Shown: in pieces, positions 14,978-24,650 of the stretch
Layout: every line of letters begins with the position of its first letter
Numbering within the stretch: position 1 is the stretch's first letter
NCBI RefSeq assembly: GCF_003693265.1
Contig: NZ_RDRE01000001.1
Location: 124,001-188,000 of the forward strand
DNA: 64,000 bases
Source of the DNA: Corynebacterium gottingense
GTDB taxonomy: Bacteria; Actinomycetota; Actinomycetes; Mycobacteriales; Mycobacteriaceae
Direction: 5' to 3'
Translations under genes and position numbers: made by a program
Notes under the pieces: model-generated
What the model saw: the letters and a program-made list of their open reading frames with translations, nothing else
Databases searched by the model: none
What the model was told of the DNA's origin: nothing

Positions 14978-16242
14978 GAGCGGCGCAGGAAGAAGTCGAG
15001 CCCCGAGGCGATCAGGCACACCACGAGCAGCAGGTACGCGGCGCGCGCGACGATGAGGATGTACGCAGCGATGACTTCGCTGACAAGCGCGTCCTGTGGT
15101 CCCACGATGGCGCGACCCACCTCGACCACGCCCAACTCGACTCCGGCGGCGAGCATGAACACGATGCAAAACATCACCATTGGCACGATGCCTGCCTTGG
15201 CCAGCGTGCGAAGGCCGCTCCACGTGGTCTTCAGCGGCCCGGCGATAGGCTGCATCGCCTGGTTGGCAACGTACTTGGCCTCCTTTTCAACCACGTGGCG
15301 CGCCCGCCTCCTGAAGCGCTGCGAGCTGTCCGCAGCTTCGGCGTCCGGCGCCGCTTCCTTCTCCCGGCTGGCAACCAGCGACGTGCCGAAGACCACTGCG
15401 CCGAGGGTGAGCCACGCGACCGGAATGGTCACCAGCTGGTTGATCACCGGTAACGCCTCCGCCAGCCAATCCCAGGCGCTGGCGAGGATGCCTGTGTGCT
15501 CGGCAATGCCGTCCCTCAGGTCCACGTAGCGGTCGTACGCGGGCGCAATTCCCCGCCTGCTCAGCGCCCAATCCTGTACGTCTGCGAGCTTGTTGGTCAC
15601 AAATATCGATACGGTGGACATCCACAGCACGTCGAGGTAGGCGGCAAGATAGGTGAGGCCGAGACCACGTTCTGCCAGCGCGAAGTAACCAATAATCTTG
15701 CGCAGCACGATCGTCACCGCCATGAGGGCGAGCAGGGATGCGGTGCCGTCGACGAACACCCGGCTAAAGTCCGCGGCAAAGCCCTGGTTCATGAATTCGT
15801 CGTTCGTGGCGGCGCGGCGGAACGCGGCGAGGTCCTCCTTAAGCATGCCGTGCGTGGCGTACACAGTGAGAAACGAAATCAGCATCCCGCCCGCCGAAAA
15901 CAGGCGCGTGCGTGACGACGTCTCCTCCCGCCCCGGAATCGCCCGGGAGAGGAAGGGGAGCGACGGGCGGAGGTACCACAGGGCGTAGATCAGTGCGACC
16001 ATGACGGAGAGCGGAGCAAGCGGCATCACCAGGCTGGCCCCGACCTTGCTGAAGTTGGAAATCCACACCGCGAGCCAGATCACGGCCTGGCGTCCCGCCA
16101 GCCCCAGGCAGACACATGTGATGAGCTGCGGGAGGTGCCGGAGGAGGAGACCGGCGGCGCGTACGGGAATGATGACGGACTCGGCTGCGATCTCGCGCGC
16201 AGACTGGGAGAACTCACCCGGCGGTGAGGTCGTGGTCGACAT
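14917..16242 (-). CDS. Polytopic membrane protein of unknown function
   Basis: 441 residues with about eight hydrophobic segments (near residues 40-60, 66-90, 113-132, 167-189, 193-215, 265-290, 355-378 and 390-422) and a charged central loop (SREKEAAPDAEAADSSQRFRRRARH). No transporter signature is visible. The ATG at 16242 is chosen because a -10 box stands 6 nt upstream; the in-frame extension towards 16443 is not protein-like. It converges on the three exported-protein genes and overlaps the last by 61 bp. Confidence 0.75.
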   Translation of the reverse strand: MSTTTSPPGEFSQSAREIAAESVIIPVRAAGLLLRHLPQLITCVCLGLAGRQAVIWLAVWISNFSKVGASLVMPLAPLSVMVALIYALWYLRPSLPFLSRAIPGREETSSRTRLFSAGGMLISFLTVYATHGMLKEDLAAFRRAATNDEFMNQGFAADFSRVFVDGTASLLALMAVTIVLRKIIGYFALAERGLGLTYLAAYLDVLWMSTVSIFVTNKLADVQDWALSRRGIAPAYDRYVDLRDGIAEHTGILASAWDWLAEALPVINQLVTIPVAWLTLGAVVFGTSLVASREKEAAPDAEAADSSQRFRRRARHVVEKEAKYVANQAMQPIAGPLKTTWSGLRTLAKAGIVPMVMFCIVFMLAAGVELGVVEVGRAIVGPQDALVSEVIAAYILIVARAAYLLLVVCLIASGLDFFLRRSYSPAADPDASLALDSGSST

Positions 16243-16248
16243 GCTTGC

Positions 16249-16254
16249 AGTGTA
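16249..16254 (-). promoter_or_regulatory. -10 box for a leaderless transcript of the membrane-protein gene
   Basis: TACACT on the minus strand ends 6 nt before the ATG at 16242. Confidence 0.5.
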
Positions 16255-16274
16255 AATGAGGAGGCGTCGGGTGG

Positions 16275-16287
16275 CTCGTCGATAAGC
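16275..16287 (+). repeat. Interspersed motif copy R4
   Basis: CTCGTCGATAAGC, two mismatches at the 5' end. It lies in the divergent region between the membrane-protein gene and rpsL and ends 3 nt before the candidate rpsL -35. Confidence 0.8.
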
Positions 16288-16290
16288 GAT

Positions 16291-16320
16291 TTGCTCTTGT
16301 GACGCGGGGTGATGTAGCTT
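16291..16320 (+). promoter_or_regulatory. Candidate rpsL promoter
   Basis: TTGCTC (16291-16296), 18 bp, TAGCTT (16315-16320). The layout of motif, 3 nt, TTGCYC, 18 bp, TAGnnT is repeated upstream of rpsH. An alternative start downstream near TTGAAT/GATAAT (16319-16343) cannot be excluded. Confidence 0.4.
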
Positions 16321-16486
16321 GAATGAGGTTTCGCTCGCGATAATTCGCGTGGCGGAAAGATACGAACTCCGTGCGGCTGCGCACTCGCGGTCAGGTAGTT
16401 CATGCACACGGCAGGGCCCCGAAAAGAGCCCCCATTTTTGCATGTACGGCCACCTTAGCGCGCACCGCTTAACAGAAAGAGCGTGA

Positions 16487-16858
16487 ATGCCTACTATTCA
16501 GCAGCTGGTCCGCAAGGGCCGCCACGATAAGAGCAAGAAGGTGGCTACCGCTGCGCTGAAGGGCTCGCCCCAGCGTCGCGGCGTGTGCACCCGCGTGTAC
16601 ACCACCACTCCGAAGAAGCCGAACTCGGCACTGCGTAAGGTCGCCCGTGTGCGCCTGACCTCCGGCATCGAGGTTTCCGCATACATCCCGGGTGAGGGCC
16701 ACAACCTGCAGGAGCACTCCATGGTGCTCGTGCGTGGTGGTCGTGTGAAGGACCTCCCGGGTGTCCGCTACAAGATCATCCGCGGCGCACTGGATACCCA
16801 GGGCGTCAAGGACCGTAAGCAGGCTCGTTCCCGTTACGGCGCAAAGAAGGGACAGTAA
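16487..16858 (+). CDS. rpsL: 30S ribosomal protein S12
   Basis: 123 residues, full length. The decoding-centre protein that sets accuracy and the streptomycin response. K43 (in TTPKKPNS) and K88 (in RVKDLPG) are wild type, predicting streptomycin sensitivity at this locus. First gene of the rpsL-rpsG unit; rpsG follows after 6 bp. Confidence 0.99.
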   Translation: MPTIQQLVRKGRHDKSKKVATAALKGSPQRRGVCTRVYTTTPKKPNSALRKVARVRLTSGIEVSAYIPGEGHNLQEHSMVLVRGGRVKDLPGVRYKIIRGALDTQGVKDRKQARSRYGAKKGQ

Positions 16859-16864
16859 TCAGAA

Positions 16865-17332
16865 ATGCGTAAACAGCAAGCTCCGAAGCGTCCCGTAGTC
16901 AAGGACCCGGTTTACCAGTCCGAACTTGTTACCCAGCTGGTGAACAAGGTGCTGCAGGACGGCAAGAAGTCCACCGCCGAGCGCATCGTCTACGGCGCAC
17001 TCGAGGCGTGCCGCGAGAAGACCGGCACCGACCCGGTTGGCACCCTGGAGAAGGCCCTGGGCAACATCCGCCCGGACCTCGAGGTTCGTTCCCGCCGTGT
17101 TGGTGGCGCGACCTACCAGGTCCCGGTTGAGGTCAAGCCCGGCCGTTCCAACACCCTCGCACTTCGCTGGATGGTGACCTTCACCCGCCAGCGTCGTGAG
17201 AACACGATGGTCGAGCGCCTTGCTAACGAGATCCTGGATGCATCCAACGGTCTCGGTGCTTCCGTGAAGCGTCGCGAGGACATGCACAAGATGGCCGAGG
17301 CCAACCGCGCCTTCGCCCACTATCGCTGGTAA
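16865..17332 (+). CDS. rpsG: 30S ribosomal protein S7
   Basis: 155 residues. Binds the 3' major domain of 16S rRNA and initiates assembly of the 30S head. Family hallmarks include [12 protein letters not shown] near the middle and the C-terminal [16 protein letters not shown] strong terminator follows, so fusA has its own promoter here, unlike the continuous str operon of enterobacteria. Confidence 0.99.
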   Translation: MRKQQAPKRPVVKDPVYQSELVTQLVNKVLQDGKKSTAERIVYGALEACREKTGTDPVGTLEKALGNIRPDLEVRSRRVGGATYQVPVEVKPGRSNTLALRWMVTFTRQRRENTMVERLANEILDASNGLGASVKRREDMHKMAEANRAFAHYRW

Positions 17333-17357
17333 TCACCGGCGCGCACGGTTTTCTATG

Positions 17358-17449
17358 ACACCCGGATGTCAGCTGCCGCAACTGCGTAGAAGCAAATTGA
17401 ATATCTGCTTCGTGCATCGTTGTTGTGCAGTTGCGTCCGGGTGTTTTTT
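17358..17449 (+). terminator. Two-part terminator after rpsG
   Basis: ACACCCGGA (17358-17366) pairs with TCCGGGTGT (17436-17444), and inside it GCAACTGC (17378-17385) pairs with GCAGTTGC (17427-17434). A run of T follows to 17449. Confidence 0.8.
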
Positions 17450-17499
17450 GGAATGACCGACGCGACTCACCCTGCCATTTGATGAAAAAGGTGGCAGAA

Positions 17500-17528
17500 T
17501 TGACAAAGGAAATTATTCGCCATAGGCG
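17500..17528 (+). promoter_or_regulatory. Possible fusA promoter
   Basis: A perfect TTGACA -35 (17500-17505) is followed after 17 bp by TAGGCG (17523-17528), a poor -10. The position, about 60 bp upstream of fusA and after a terminator, supports a promoter, but the -10 is uncertain. Confidence 0.35.
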
Positions 17529-17588
17529 CCCGCTGGAGATTCCCCCGAGTCTGCAGAGCGTCGACGACTTTTAAGTTGGGGTAATAAC

Positions 17589-19709
17589 GTGGCACAAGAA
17601 GTGCTTAAGGACCTGCACAAGGTTCGCAACATCGGCATCATGGCTCACATCGATGCTGGTAAGACCACCACGACCGAGCGCATCCTCTTCTACACCGGCA
17701 TCAACCGTAAGGTCGGCGAGACCCACGACGGTGCTTCCACCACCGACTGGATGGAGCAGGAGAAGGAGCGCGGCATCACCATTACGTCCGCTGCCGTGAC
17801 CTGTTTCTGGGACTCCAACCAGATCAACATCATCGACACCCCGGGCCACGTGGACTTCACCGTTGAGGTGGAGCGCTCCCTGCGCGTGCTCGACGGCGCT
17901 GTTGCCGTGTTCGACGGCAAGGAGGGCGTTGAGCCGCAGTCCGAGCAGGTCTGGCGCCAGGCTGCTAAGTACGACGTGCCGCGTATCTGCTTCGTCAACA
18001 AGATGGACAAGCTGGGCGCTGACTTCTACTTCACCGTGCAGACCATCATCGACCGCCTCGGCGCGAAGCCGTTGGTCATGCAGCTGCCGATCGGCGCTGA
18101 GGACGATTTCGACGGCGTCGTCGACCTGATTGACATGAAGGCCATCACCTGGCGCGGCAAGGTCGAGACCGGTGCAGAGCCGACCATCGAGGAGATCCCG
18201 GCCGACCTCAAGGACAAGGCTGAGGAGTACCGCGAGAAGCTGCTCGAGGCAGTCGCTGAGTCCGACGAGGAGCTCATGGAGAAGTACTTCGGCGGCGAGG
18301 AGCTGACCAAGGACGAGATCAAGGCTGCCATCCGCAAGATGACGGTCAACTCCGAGATCTACCCGGTCCTGTGCGGCACCGCTTACCGCAACAAGGGTGT
18401 CCAGCCGCTGCTCGACGCTGTCGTCGATTACCTGCCGAGCCCGCTCGACGTGGGCGAGGTGCACGGCACCGCCCTCGACGGCGAGACCCCGATGACCCGT
18501 AAGCCGTCCGTGGAGGAGCCGTTCTCCGCACTGGCCTTCAAGGTCGCCGTCCACCCGTTCTTTGGCAAGCTCACCTACGTGCGCGTGTACTCCGGCCAGG
18601 CTATCCCGGGCGAGAACATGCTCAACTCCACCAAGCAGAACAAGGAGCGCGTGGGCAAGCTCTTCCAGATGCACGCGAACAAGGAGAACCCGGTCGAGCA
18701 CGCCGACGCCGGTAACATCTACGCGTTCATCGGCCTGAAGCAGACCACCACGGGTGACACCCTCTGCAACCCGGACCACCCGATCATCCTGGAGTCCATG
18801 GACTTCCCGGATCCGGTTATCCAGGTGGCAATTGAGCCGAAGACCAAGGCCGACCAGGAGAAGCTGGGTACCGCTATCCAGAAGCTGGCGGAAGAGGACC
18901 CGACCTTCACCGTCAAGCTCGACGAGGAGACCGGCCAGACCGTCATCGGCGGCATGGGCGAGCTGCACCTCGACGTCCTGGTTGACCGCATGAAGCGCGA
19001 GTTCAAGGTCGAGGCAAACATTGGTAACCCGCAGGTTGCCTACCGCGAGACCATCCGCAAGAAGGTCGAGTCCCTGGACTACACCCACAAGAAGCAGACC
19101 GGTGGTTCCGGCCAGTTTGCAAAGGTCATCGTCACCATCGAGCCGTACGATCCGGATCCGGAGACCCTGGAGGAGGGCGAGTCCGCGACCTACAAGTTCG
19201 AGAACGCCGTCACCGGTGGCCGCGTTCCGAAGGAGTACATCCCGTCCGTCGACGCTGGTATCCAGGACGCGATGCAGTACGGCTACCTGGCTGGCTTCCC
19301 GCTGGTGAACATCAAGGCCACCCTGGAAGACGGTGCCTACCACGAGGTCGACTCCTCCGAGATGGCCTTCAAGATGGCCGGCTCCCAGGTGCTGAAGGAA
19401 GCAGTTGCGAAGGCAAAGCCGGTGCTGCTCGAGCCGCTCATGGCCGTCGAGGTCGTGACCCCGGAGGAGTTCATGGGCACCGTCAACGGTGACATCAGCT
19501 CCCGTCGTGGCCAGGTCTACGCAATGGAGGACCGCTCCGGCGCGAAGGTCGTCAAGGCAAAGGTGCCGCTGTCCGAGATGTTCGGCTACATCGGCGACCT
19601 GCGCTCCTCCACCGCCGGCCGTGCGAACTTCACCATGGTGTTCGACTCCTACGCTGAGGTTCCGCAGTCCGTCGCACAGGAGATCATCGACGAGCGCAAC
19701 GGCAACTAG
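17589..19709 (+). CDS. fusA: Translation elongation factor G
   Basis: 706 residues from a GTG. G1 [15 protein letters not shown], switch [10 protein letters not shown] and G4 NKMDKLGAD mark the GTPase domain; domains II-V follow at normal length, ending in [11 protein letters not shown]. It drives GTP-dependent tRNA-mRNA translocation and, with RRF, ribosome recycling. Monocistronic by position: a terminator precedes it and a 363-bp gap follows. Confidence 0.99.
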   Translation: MAQEVLKDLHKVRNIGIMAHIDAGKTTTTERILFYTGINRKVGETHDGASTTDWMEQEKERGITITSAAVTCFWDSNQINIIDTPGHVDFTVEVERSLRVLDGAVAVFDGKEGVEPQSEQVWRQAAKYDVPRICFVNKMDKLGADFYFTVQTIIDRLGAKPLVMQLPIGAEDDFDGVVDLIDMKAITWRGKVETGAEPTIEEIPADLKDKAEEYREKLLEAVAESDEELMEKYFGGEELTKDEIKAAIRKMTVNSEIYPVLCGTAYRNKGVQPLLDAVVDYLPSPLDVGEVHGTALDGETPMTRKPSVEEPFSALAFKVAVHPFFGKLTYVRVYSGQAIPGENMLNSTKQNKERVGKLFQMHANKENPVEHADAGNIYAFIGLKQTTTGDTLCNPDHPIILESMDFPDPVIQVAIEPKTKADQEKLGTAIQKLAEEDPTFTVKLDEETGQTVIGGMGELHLDVLVDRMKREFKVEANIGNPQVAYRETIRKKVESLDYTHKKQTGGSGQFAKVIVTIEPYDPDPETLEEGESATYKFENAVTGGRVPKEYIPSVDAGIQDAMQYGYLAGFPLVNIKATLEDGAYHEVDSSEMAFKMAGSQVLKEAVAKAKPVLLEPLMAVEVVTPEEFMGTVNGDISSRRGQVYAMEDRSGAKVVKAKVPLSEMFGYIGDLRSSTAGRANFTMVFDSYAEVPQSVAQEIIDERNGN

Positions 19710-20072
19710 TCGATCGCCCCGGCACCTTCCTCGGACGGTAGCTCCGCGTGCCAGCGGAGGTACCGGCTGATGGGGGAGGCGCTCCCGCCAAAGGGGTAAC
19801 GGCTGGGCTGAGTCACCGCACAGCTCGGAAGGATCCGTCGAGGGTCGTCCGCAGACTGTGGGTGTCTGAGCCGGCCGTTACTCACTTGGTAGATCCGGGT
19901 TTTTCGGGTCGACCGGTTTGAAAAACGGTCACCAAATATCTAGGATCATGTAACTGGCACATTGTGAAATGGTCACTGCCCTCGGCATCGTTTGAACGGG
20001 GCCGGGGCAGGGCAAATGTAAACTACGTGGCTGCGAAGGTCGTAGCCACCATGAAGTCCAGGAGGACATACA
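19710..20072. other. fusA-tuf intergenic region
   Basis: 363 bp, no gene. GC-rich dyads (for example around 19735-19770) lack a T-run, so no clear fusA terminator is called. The tuf promoter lies at 19918-19946 and leaves a leader of about 120 nt. GTGA/TCAC half-sites near 19961 are 5 nt apart, one short of a GlxR site. Confidence 0.5.
19918..19946 (+). promoter_or_regulatory. Candidate tuf promoter
   Basis: TTGAAA (19918-19923), 17-bp A-rich spacer, TAGGAT (19941-19946). This is the best-formed promoter-like element between fusA and tuf. Confidence 0.6.
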
Positions 20073-21263
20073 GTGGCAAAGGAAAAGTTCGAGCGCAGCA
20101 AGCCGCACGTGAACATCGGCACCATCGGTCACGTCGACCACGGCAAGACCACCACCACCGCCGCAATCACCAAGGTGCTCGCTGACGCTTACCCGGAGGA
20201 GAACAAGGCCTTCGCGTTCGACGCGATTGACAAGGCTCCGGAGGAGCGCGAGCGCGGCATCACCATCAACATCTCCCACGTGGAGTACAACACCCCGAAG
20301 CGTCACTACGCACACGTTGACGCCCCGGGCCACGCCGACTACATCAAGAACATGATTACCGGCGCTGCTCAGATGGATGGCGCTATCCTCGTCGTCGCTG
20401 CTACCGACGGCCCGATGCCGCAGACCCGTGAGCACGTGCTGCTCGCTCGCCAGGTTGGCGTCCCGTACATCCTCGTTGCACTGAACAAGTGCGACATGGT
20501 TGACGACGAAGAGATCATCGAGCTCGTCGAGATGGAGGTCCGCGAGCTGCTGGCCGAGCAGGAGTTCGACGAGGAAGCTCCGATCGTGCAGATCTCCGCT
20601 CTGAAGGCTCTCGAGGGCGACGAGAAGTGGGTCCAGTCCGTCATCGACCTGATGGAAGCCTGCGACAACTCCATCCCGGATCCGGAGCGCGAGACCGACA
20701 AGCCGTTCCTGATGCCGGTTGAGGACATCTTCACCATCTCCGGCCGCGGTACCGTTGTGACCGGCCGTGTTGAGCGTGGCGTCCTGAACATCAACGACGA
20801 GGTCGAGATCATCGGCATCCGTGACAAGGCCACCAAGACCACCGTCACCTCCATCGAGATGTTCAACAAGCTCCTCGACACCGCTGAGGCTGGCGACAAC
20901 GCAGCACTGCTGCTCCGTGGCCTGAAGCGCGAGGACGTTGAGCGTGGCCAGGTTGTCATCGCACCGGGCGCTTACACCCCGCACTCCAAGTTCGAGGGTT
21001 CCGTCTACGTCCTGTCCAAGGACGAGGGCGGCCGCCACACCCCGTTCTTCGACAACTACCGTCCGCAGTTCTACTTCCGCACCACCGACGTCACCGGTGT
21101 TGTGAAGCTGCCGGAGGGCACCGAGATGGTCATGCCGGGCGACAACGTCGACATGTCCGTCGAGCTCATCCAGCCGGTCGCTATGGATGAGGGCCTGCGC
21201 TTCGCTATCCGCGAGGGCTCCCGCACCGTCGGCGCTGGCCGCGTTACCAAGATCCTCGACTAA
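20073..21263 (+). CDS. tuf: Translation elongation factor Tu
   Basis: 396 residues from a GTG preceded by AGGAGG. G1 [10 protein letters not shown], switch [10 protein letters not shown] and G4 NKCDMVDD are intact, and domains II and III have normal length. It delivers aminoacyl-tRNA to the ribosome. Own promoter upstream and a strong terminator downstream make it a monocistronic, highly expressed gene. Confidence 0.99.
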   Translation: MAKEKFERSKPHVNIGTIGHVDHGKTTTTAAITKVLADAYPEENKAFAFDAIDKAPEERERGITINISHVEYNTPKRHYAHVDAPGHADYIKNMITGAAQMDGAILVVAATDGPMPQTREHVLLARQVGVPYILVALNKCDMVDDEEIIELVEMEVRELLAEQEFDEEAPIVQISALKALEGDEKWVQSVIDLMEACDNSIPDPERETDKPFLMPVEDIFTISGRGTVVTGRVERGVLNINDEVEIIGIRDKATKTTVTSIEMFNKLLDTAEAGDNAALLLRGLKREDVERGQVVIAPGAYTPHSKFEGSVYVLSKDEGGRHTPFFDNYRPQFYFRTTDVTGVVKLPEGTEMVMPGDNVDMSVELIQPVAMDEGLRFAIREGSRTVGAGRVTKILD

Positions 21264-21300
21264 TTCAGTCGCTGATCTGGTAAGCACCAGAGCATAAGCA

Positions 21301-21336
21301 AAGGGCCACCACCCCGCGAGGGGAGGTGGCCCTTTT
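21301..21336 (+). terminator. tuf terminator
   Basis: AAGGGCCACC plus CCCC pairs with GGGG plus GGTGGCCCTT around a GCGA loop, with TTTT at the end. A single A interrupts the stem on the 3' side. Confidence 0.85.
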
Positions 21337-21361
21337 CGCGCGCCCGAATTCAGCGCCTGAT

Positions 21362-21367
21362 TAGACT
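21362..21367 (+). promoter_or_regulatory. -10 box for a leaderless transcript
   Basis: TAGACT ends 8 nt before the GTG at 21376. Confidence 0.45.
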
Positions 21368-21375
21368 CTGCAACT

Positions 21376-22068
21376 GTGCACAACGACCCAACCCGCATCC
21401 CCACCCTCCTCGACGCGCTCCGAGACACGTGGGAGGGCCAACCCGACTTGTCGCTCTCCGCGCTGATCGGCGTGCTGCAAAACCGGGGAGCCTCCTACGG
21501 CACCACGGACGAGGAACTCCTGGGGCTGCTCCGCGAACTCGAAGCCGAACACCCCGCGCTGCTGCGCGAGCTCCCGGAACAACCCGTGCTGATCACCACC
21601 GAGGAACCCGCACACGAAGTGAGCATGGACGGCAGCACCGTGGTGGTGCGCTCAAGCGCGAACCCGGATCAGATGCCCAGCGTGTGGAAGTACGCGGCGT
21701 TTCGGCCCGTGGGGCCGGGCAGGCCGCTCGTCGTCGAGGACACGGAAGGGTTCCAGCACCGTCTTGGCGTGGTGAGGCTCGTGACGGTACTGGACGCGCA
21801 GGACGCGCCGGAACTTGCGGGGCTGGAGCGCGGGGACATTGGCGGTACCCGGTGGCTTGTTGCGCTCGAGGACGGCGCACGTGCCGTGCTGGGTCAGCGT
21901 CTGCGTGTGTGGCGGCCCGAGGGGCGCCGCGCGACGGCTCGCGAGGAATTGCGGTGGTCGCGGATCCTGCGGTGTGCAGTGGGGGAGGACATGCAAATCG
22001 CCCCAGGAGGCGGCGCGGGGCCGGCGTCGCTGGGGCGAGTGACGCAGATCGTGCTGCTGGAGGTGTAG
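21376..22068 (+). CDS. Conserved-looking cytoplasmic protein of unknown function
   Basis: 230 residues from a GTG. No signal peptide or membrane segment. The first 65 residues look helical (LLDALRDTWEG, LLGLLRELEAEHP) and could be a small winged-helix-like domain. The C-terminal part is beta-rich and ends ASLGRVTQIVLLEV. I do not recognise the family. It stands alone between the tuf terminator and the convergent envelope-stress operon. Confidence 0.65.
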   Translation: MHNDPTRIPTLLDALRDTWEGQPDLSLSALIGVLQNRGASYGTTDEELLGLLRELEAEHPALLRELPEQPVLITTEEPAHEVSMDGSTVVVRSSANPDQMPSVWKYAAFRPVGPGRPLVVEDTEGFQHRLGVVRLVTVLDAQDAPELAGLERGDIGGTRWLVALEDGARAVLGQRLRVWRPEGRRATAREELRWSRILRCAVGEDMQIAPGGGAGPASLGRVTQIVLLEV

Positions 22069-22092
22069 GAGCCGGTCCAGCGGCACGGGGCG

Positions 22093-22653
22093 CTACGCGA
22101 CGATCCTATCCAGGTGCAGCTGCCACACCGTGTCAATCTCCATGGTGTGGTTGGCCAGACGGAAGTCCTCGTCGGCGGCTTCGAGGAACCGCGTGACGTC
22201 GTCAAGCGAATAGCTCGGGGACGCAGTGACGGTGAAGCGCGCCGTGGGGCGGTTGCCCACAACGGAGACCTTGCTGCGGGCCTCGGTAACCATCTCGGAC
22301 TTTTCCAGGAACGCGCAGGCGGCGTCGGCGACACGGGCAACGTTGATTGTGCTGTCGCCGTGCTGCGAGTCCGCGGACATGATCTCGCGGGTGCTGAACG
22401 CGCGGCTGCGGATGTTGGCCAGGACGAACCATGCGCCAAGAATCAGCAGAGCGACGAACGCGATGATCAGCGCCGTGCGGTACCAGGACTCGTCGGGCGT
22501 TGTGCCCAGCGATTCGCGGTCGAAGCGGTTGAGGTACTCGCTCACGTAGGGGATTTCCCAGTAGTAGGCCACGGGGATGAGCCCCGCGACCAGCAGGAGC
22601 AGGCCGACGAGGAACACAACGAGTCGGTCGAAGAAGGACAGTGTCTTGCTCAT
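22093..22653 (-). CDS. AmaP-like alkaline-shock membrane-anchor protein
   Basis: 186 residues. Two N-terminal membrane helices (about residues 10-30 and 60-80) followed by a soluble domain with VARVADAACAFLEKSE and ARFTVTASP. This two-helix plus C-terminal domain plan resembles AmaP, which tethers Asp23 to the membrane in firmicutes. Last gene of a six-gene minus-strand operon; its start overlaps the previous stop by 4 bp. Confidence 0.65.
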   Translation of the reverse strand: MSKTLSFFDRLVVFLVGLLLLVAGLIPVAYYWEIPYVSEYLNRFDRESLGTTPDESWYRTALIIAFVALLILGAWFVLANIRSRAFSTREIMSADSQHGDSTINVARVADAACAFLEKSEMVTEARSKVSVVGNRPTARFTVTASPSYSLDDVTRFLEAADEDFRLANHTMEIDTVWQLHLDRIVA

Positions 22654-23396
22654 CGCTGAACCCCCTGGGTCTGCTGGGAAATCTCTGCGGCTGATTCCGG
22701 CGTGGCGTACGCGTCGGCAGCGCTGCCGGTCTGGGTCTCCGCACTCGCCGTGCTGGTCGAGGCGCTCTGCTGCTTCGGCGTGACCTTGACGCTGATGGCG
22801 GGCGGGGTGGTGAGCCGCTGGAATTCGCCGGACAGCACCGAGGTCAGGCGCTCCTGGAGCGCGGCACCGGAGCCGTCGTCCTCGACCTGCACGCGCAGCT
22901 TCTTGCGGTCCGCGCGGGACTGGATGCGCGCGTTGCCGACCTCGGCGCGCGTGGTGTGGGTCGCCTTGCGCGCGATGTCCACCGGGCGGGTCCAGATGGA
23001 CGCCGGCGAATCAACACGCACGTGCGTGCGTCCCCTGGGCACGAAGGCGTAGACGATGAGCACGAGACCGATGATGGCGATGATGATGCCCACCGTCACG
23101 GCGGTGACGTCCATGGTGGCGCGGCCGACAAACTCGAAGACCGGGCGCAGCCACGAATCGTCGGAATTGCTGTTTTGGAAGAAGTACCACAGGTCGCGGC
23201 CGACCACCGCGGCGAGCGCAAGCAGGATCAAACCGATCAGCAGGGTGAGCCAGCGGACAGCGGGGTTTGCCCGCGGCTCGTCGCCCGGGTGCGGGCCCGC
23301 CGGGTGTGCGGTGGGCTGCACGGTCTGGGTGTGCGGCTGGTCGACCGGTGCTGTGGCGTCGTAAGCCGGCGCGGAGGTGCTATCGGGTGCGGTCAT
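22650..23396 (-). CDS. DUF6286-type membrane protein of the Asp23 cluster
   Basis: 248 residues. A Pro/Thr-rich cytosolic N-terminus of about 45 residues, two membrane helices (about 48-68 and 95-118), a basic region and a small C-terminal domain, then a Gln/Ser/Ala-rich tail. DUF6286 proteins accompany Asp23 genes in actinobacteria. Its start overlaps the 3' end of the upstream gene by 17 bp. Function unknown; a role at the envelope is inferred from company. Confidence 0.6.
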   Translation of the reverse strand: MTAPDSTSAPAYDATAPVDQPHTQTVQPTAHPAGPHPGDEPRANPAVRWLTLLIGLILLALAAVVGRDLWYFFQNSNSDDSWLRPVFEFVGRATMDVTAVTVGIIIAIIGLVLIVYAFVPRGRTHVRVDSPASIWTRPVDIARKATHTTRAEVGNARIQSRADRKKLRVQVEDDGSGAALQERLTSVLSGEFQRLTTPPAISVKVTPKQQSASTSTASAETQTGSAADAYATPESAAEISQQTQGVQR

Positions 23397-24363
23397 ACTT
23401 ATTCACCACCGGTGTAATAGAGATCTGTTTCAGCGGTTGCGGGCGCGGCGCTCGCGGGCGGACGACGCGCTGCGGCGTCGGGACCTGAGGCTCGCGCAGC
23501 GGCGTGGCGTTGACCGTGACCTTGCGCAGCGGGCGCGCCGGCCGCGTCTCCACCTTCCGTAGGCGCAGCGGGGCGGCGGTGATCTCGGTGAGCCTGCGGC
23601 GAGGCGGCACCTCGGTGCGGCGCACCGCTGCGGGCTCCGGCACCCGCACGCGCTTGAGCTGCGTGGAGTTCACGGTGAACGGTGCTGGCACGCGCGGCTC
23701 CGGGGTGCGCGGGGACCACGGCTGCGCAGGAGCAGGCTTATCGACGCCCCTGAGCCCCGGCCCCGCGGCCACAAAGCCCTTCGTCTGCACGTCCATCGGT
23801 TTCGGCGCGCGGATGGACCTCGCGGTGGGTTCGGCTGGCGCGTGCACCGACGCGACCTTCGTCGGGTGCGGCGTGTTGAACTCCCACATGTCGTCCACGA
23901 GGGAACGCGCGTGGATGGCCTTCAGCGGCTGGCGCTCCCGCGTCACAGGAGAGGTCACCTTGAGCTGGTTGACCTTGATCGGCGTCGGGATGGCAAACGC
24001 GGAGTGGCTTGCCACGTCGTCCCACGTCACGCGCGAGTTCAGGTCCTGCGCCTCCACGCTGGAAACGGACACGTTGACGCGCGAGACGTCCAGACCGGTG
24101 AGGGTGCGCACGTGGGAGATCACGGTGGCGCGCACGGCGTCCGTAATGGCGGCGATCGGCGCGGGGTAGGCGGTAGCGATCTCGGCTTCGATTGCCGCGA
24201 CACCCGATTGTCGGTCGAGGTGGACATCAATTCTGGGGAAGCTGCGGCCGGCCAGTCCGGCGAGCTTCGCATCCACCGCGAGGGTGCCGGGCACCGACGA
24301 AGCCGCCACCTCGGCGACGCGCTCAACTGAGCGCTCGCTGATGTGGTAGAACGTCGTACCCAT
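23380..24363 (-). CDS. Asp23-cluster protein with a long Pro/Arg-rich repeat tail
   Basis: 327 residues. Residues of about 1-115 form an Asp23-like alpha/beta domain (ISERSVERVAEVAASSVPG, DVSRVNVSVSSVEAQ). From about 130 to the end the protein is low-complexity, rich in Pro, Arg, Thr and Val, with degenerate repeats of the form V-x-x-x-P-L-[RK]-x-[VI] (PLRLRKVE, PLRKVTVNATPLREP, PLKQISITP). The tail should be strongly basic and disordered and might bind an acidic partner. Copy R5 of the interspersed motif lies inside. Confidence 0.6.
   Translation of the reverse strand: MGTTFYHISERSVERVAEVAASSVPGTLAVDAKLAGLAGRSFPRIDVHLDRQSGVAAIEAEIATAYPAPIAAITDAVRATVISHVRTLTGLDVSRVNVSVSSVEAQDLNSRVTWDDVASHSAFAIPTPIKVNQLKVTSPVTRERQPLKAIHARSLVDDMWEFNTPHPTKVASVHAPAEPTARSIRAPKPMDVQTKGFVAAGPGLRGVDKPAPAQPWSPRTPEPRVPAPFTVNSTQLKRVRVPEPAAVRRTEVPPRRRLTEITAAPLRLRKVETRPARPLRKVTVNATPLREPQVPTPQRVVRPRAPRPQPLKQISITPVVNKYDRTR
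23736..23748 (-). repeat. Interspersed motif copy R5
   Basis: Perfect 13-base copy within the coding sequence of the Pro/Arg-tailed protein, read as the coding strand GGCGTCGATAAGC (G-V-D-K). Confidence 0.9.
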
Positions 24364-24563
24364 TAGCTGCGGCCTTTACCGGAGCTCGTGCTCAGGATCT
24401 CGGCGATGTCGAGGCGGCCGTCGAGCTGCGCGCCGATGACGCCACCGACGATGGTGAACAGCAGCAGCCAAAGCAGGCCCAGCCATCCGCCGAACATGAC
24501 GAAGAATGCGATGACCACGCCGATGATCACGCCGGCCAGCGTTTTATTGGAAGAAAGATTCAT
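24363..24563 (-). CDS. Small membrane protein of the Asp23 cluster (DUF2273-like)
   Basis: 66 residues, with one long or two tightly spaced hydrophobic helices (about residues 8-45) and a short basic tail. Such short membrane proteins accompany Asp23/AmaP genes. I chose the ATG at 24563, just before the first helix; a frame continuing to 24632 would add a Pro/His-rich stretch. The stop and the next start share TAATG, implying translational coupling. Confidence 0.6.
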   Translation of the reverse strand: MNLSSNKTLAGVIIGVVIAFFVMFGGWLGLLWLLLFTIVGGVIGAQLDGRLDIAEILSTSSGKGRS

Positions 24564-24650
24564 ATCAATACCACTTTTCGGGGATTGGTGGCCGTGCGCC
24601 CCCGCGGGTGGCGGGGCGGCGCTCAGCCGCAAGAGACGAGATCCGGGTGC

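Noticed and set aside
19959-19978. Possible GlxR site before tuf
   Set aside because: GTGA and TCAC half-sites are 5 nt apart instead of 6, and the flanks do not match.
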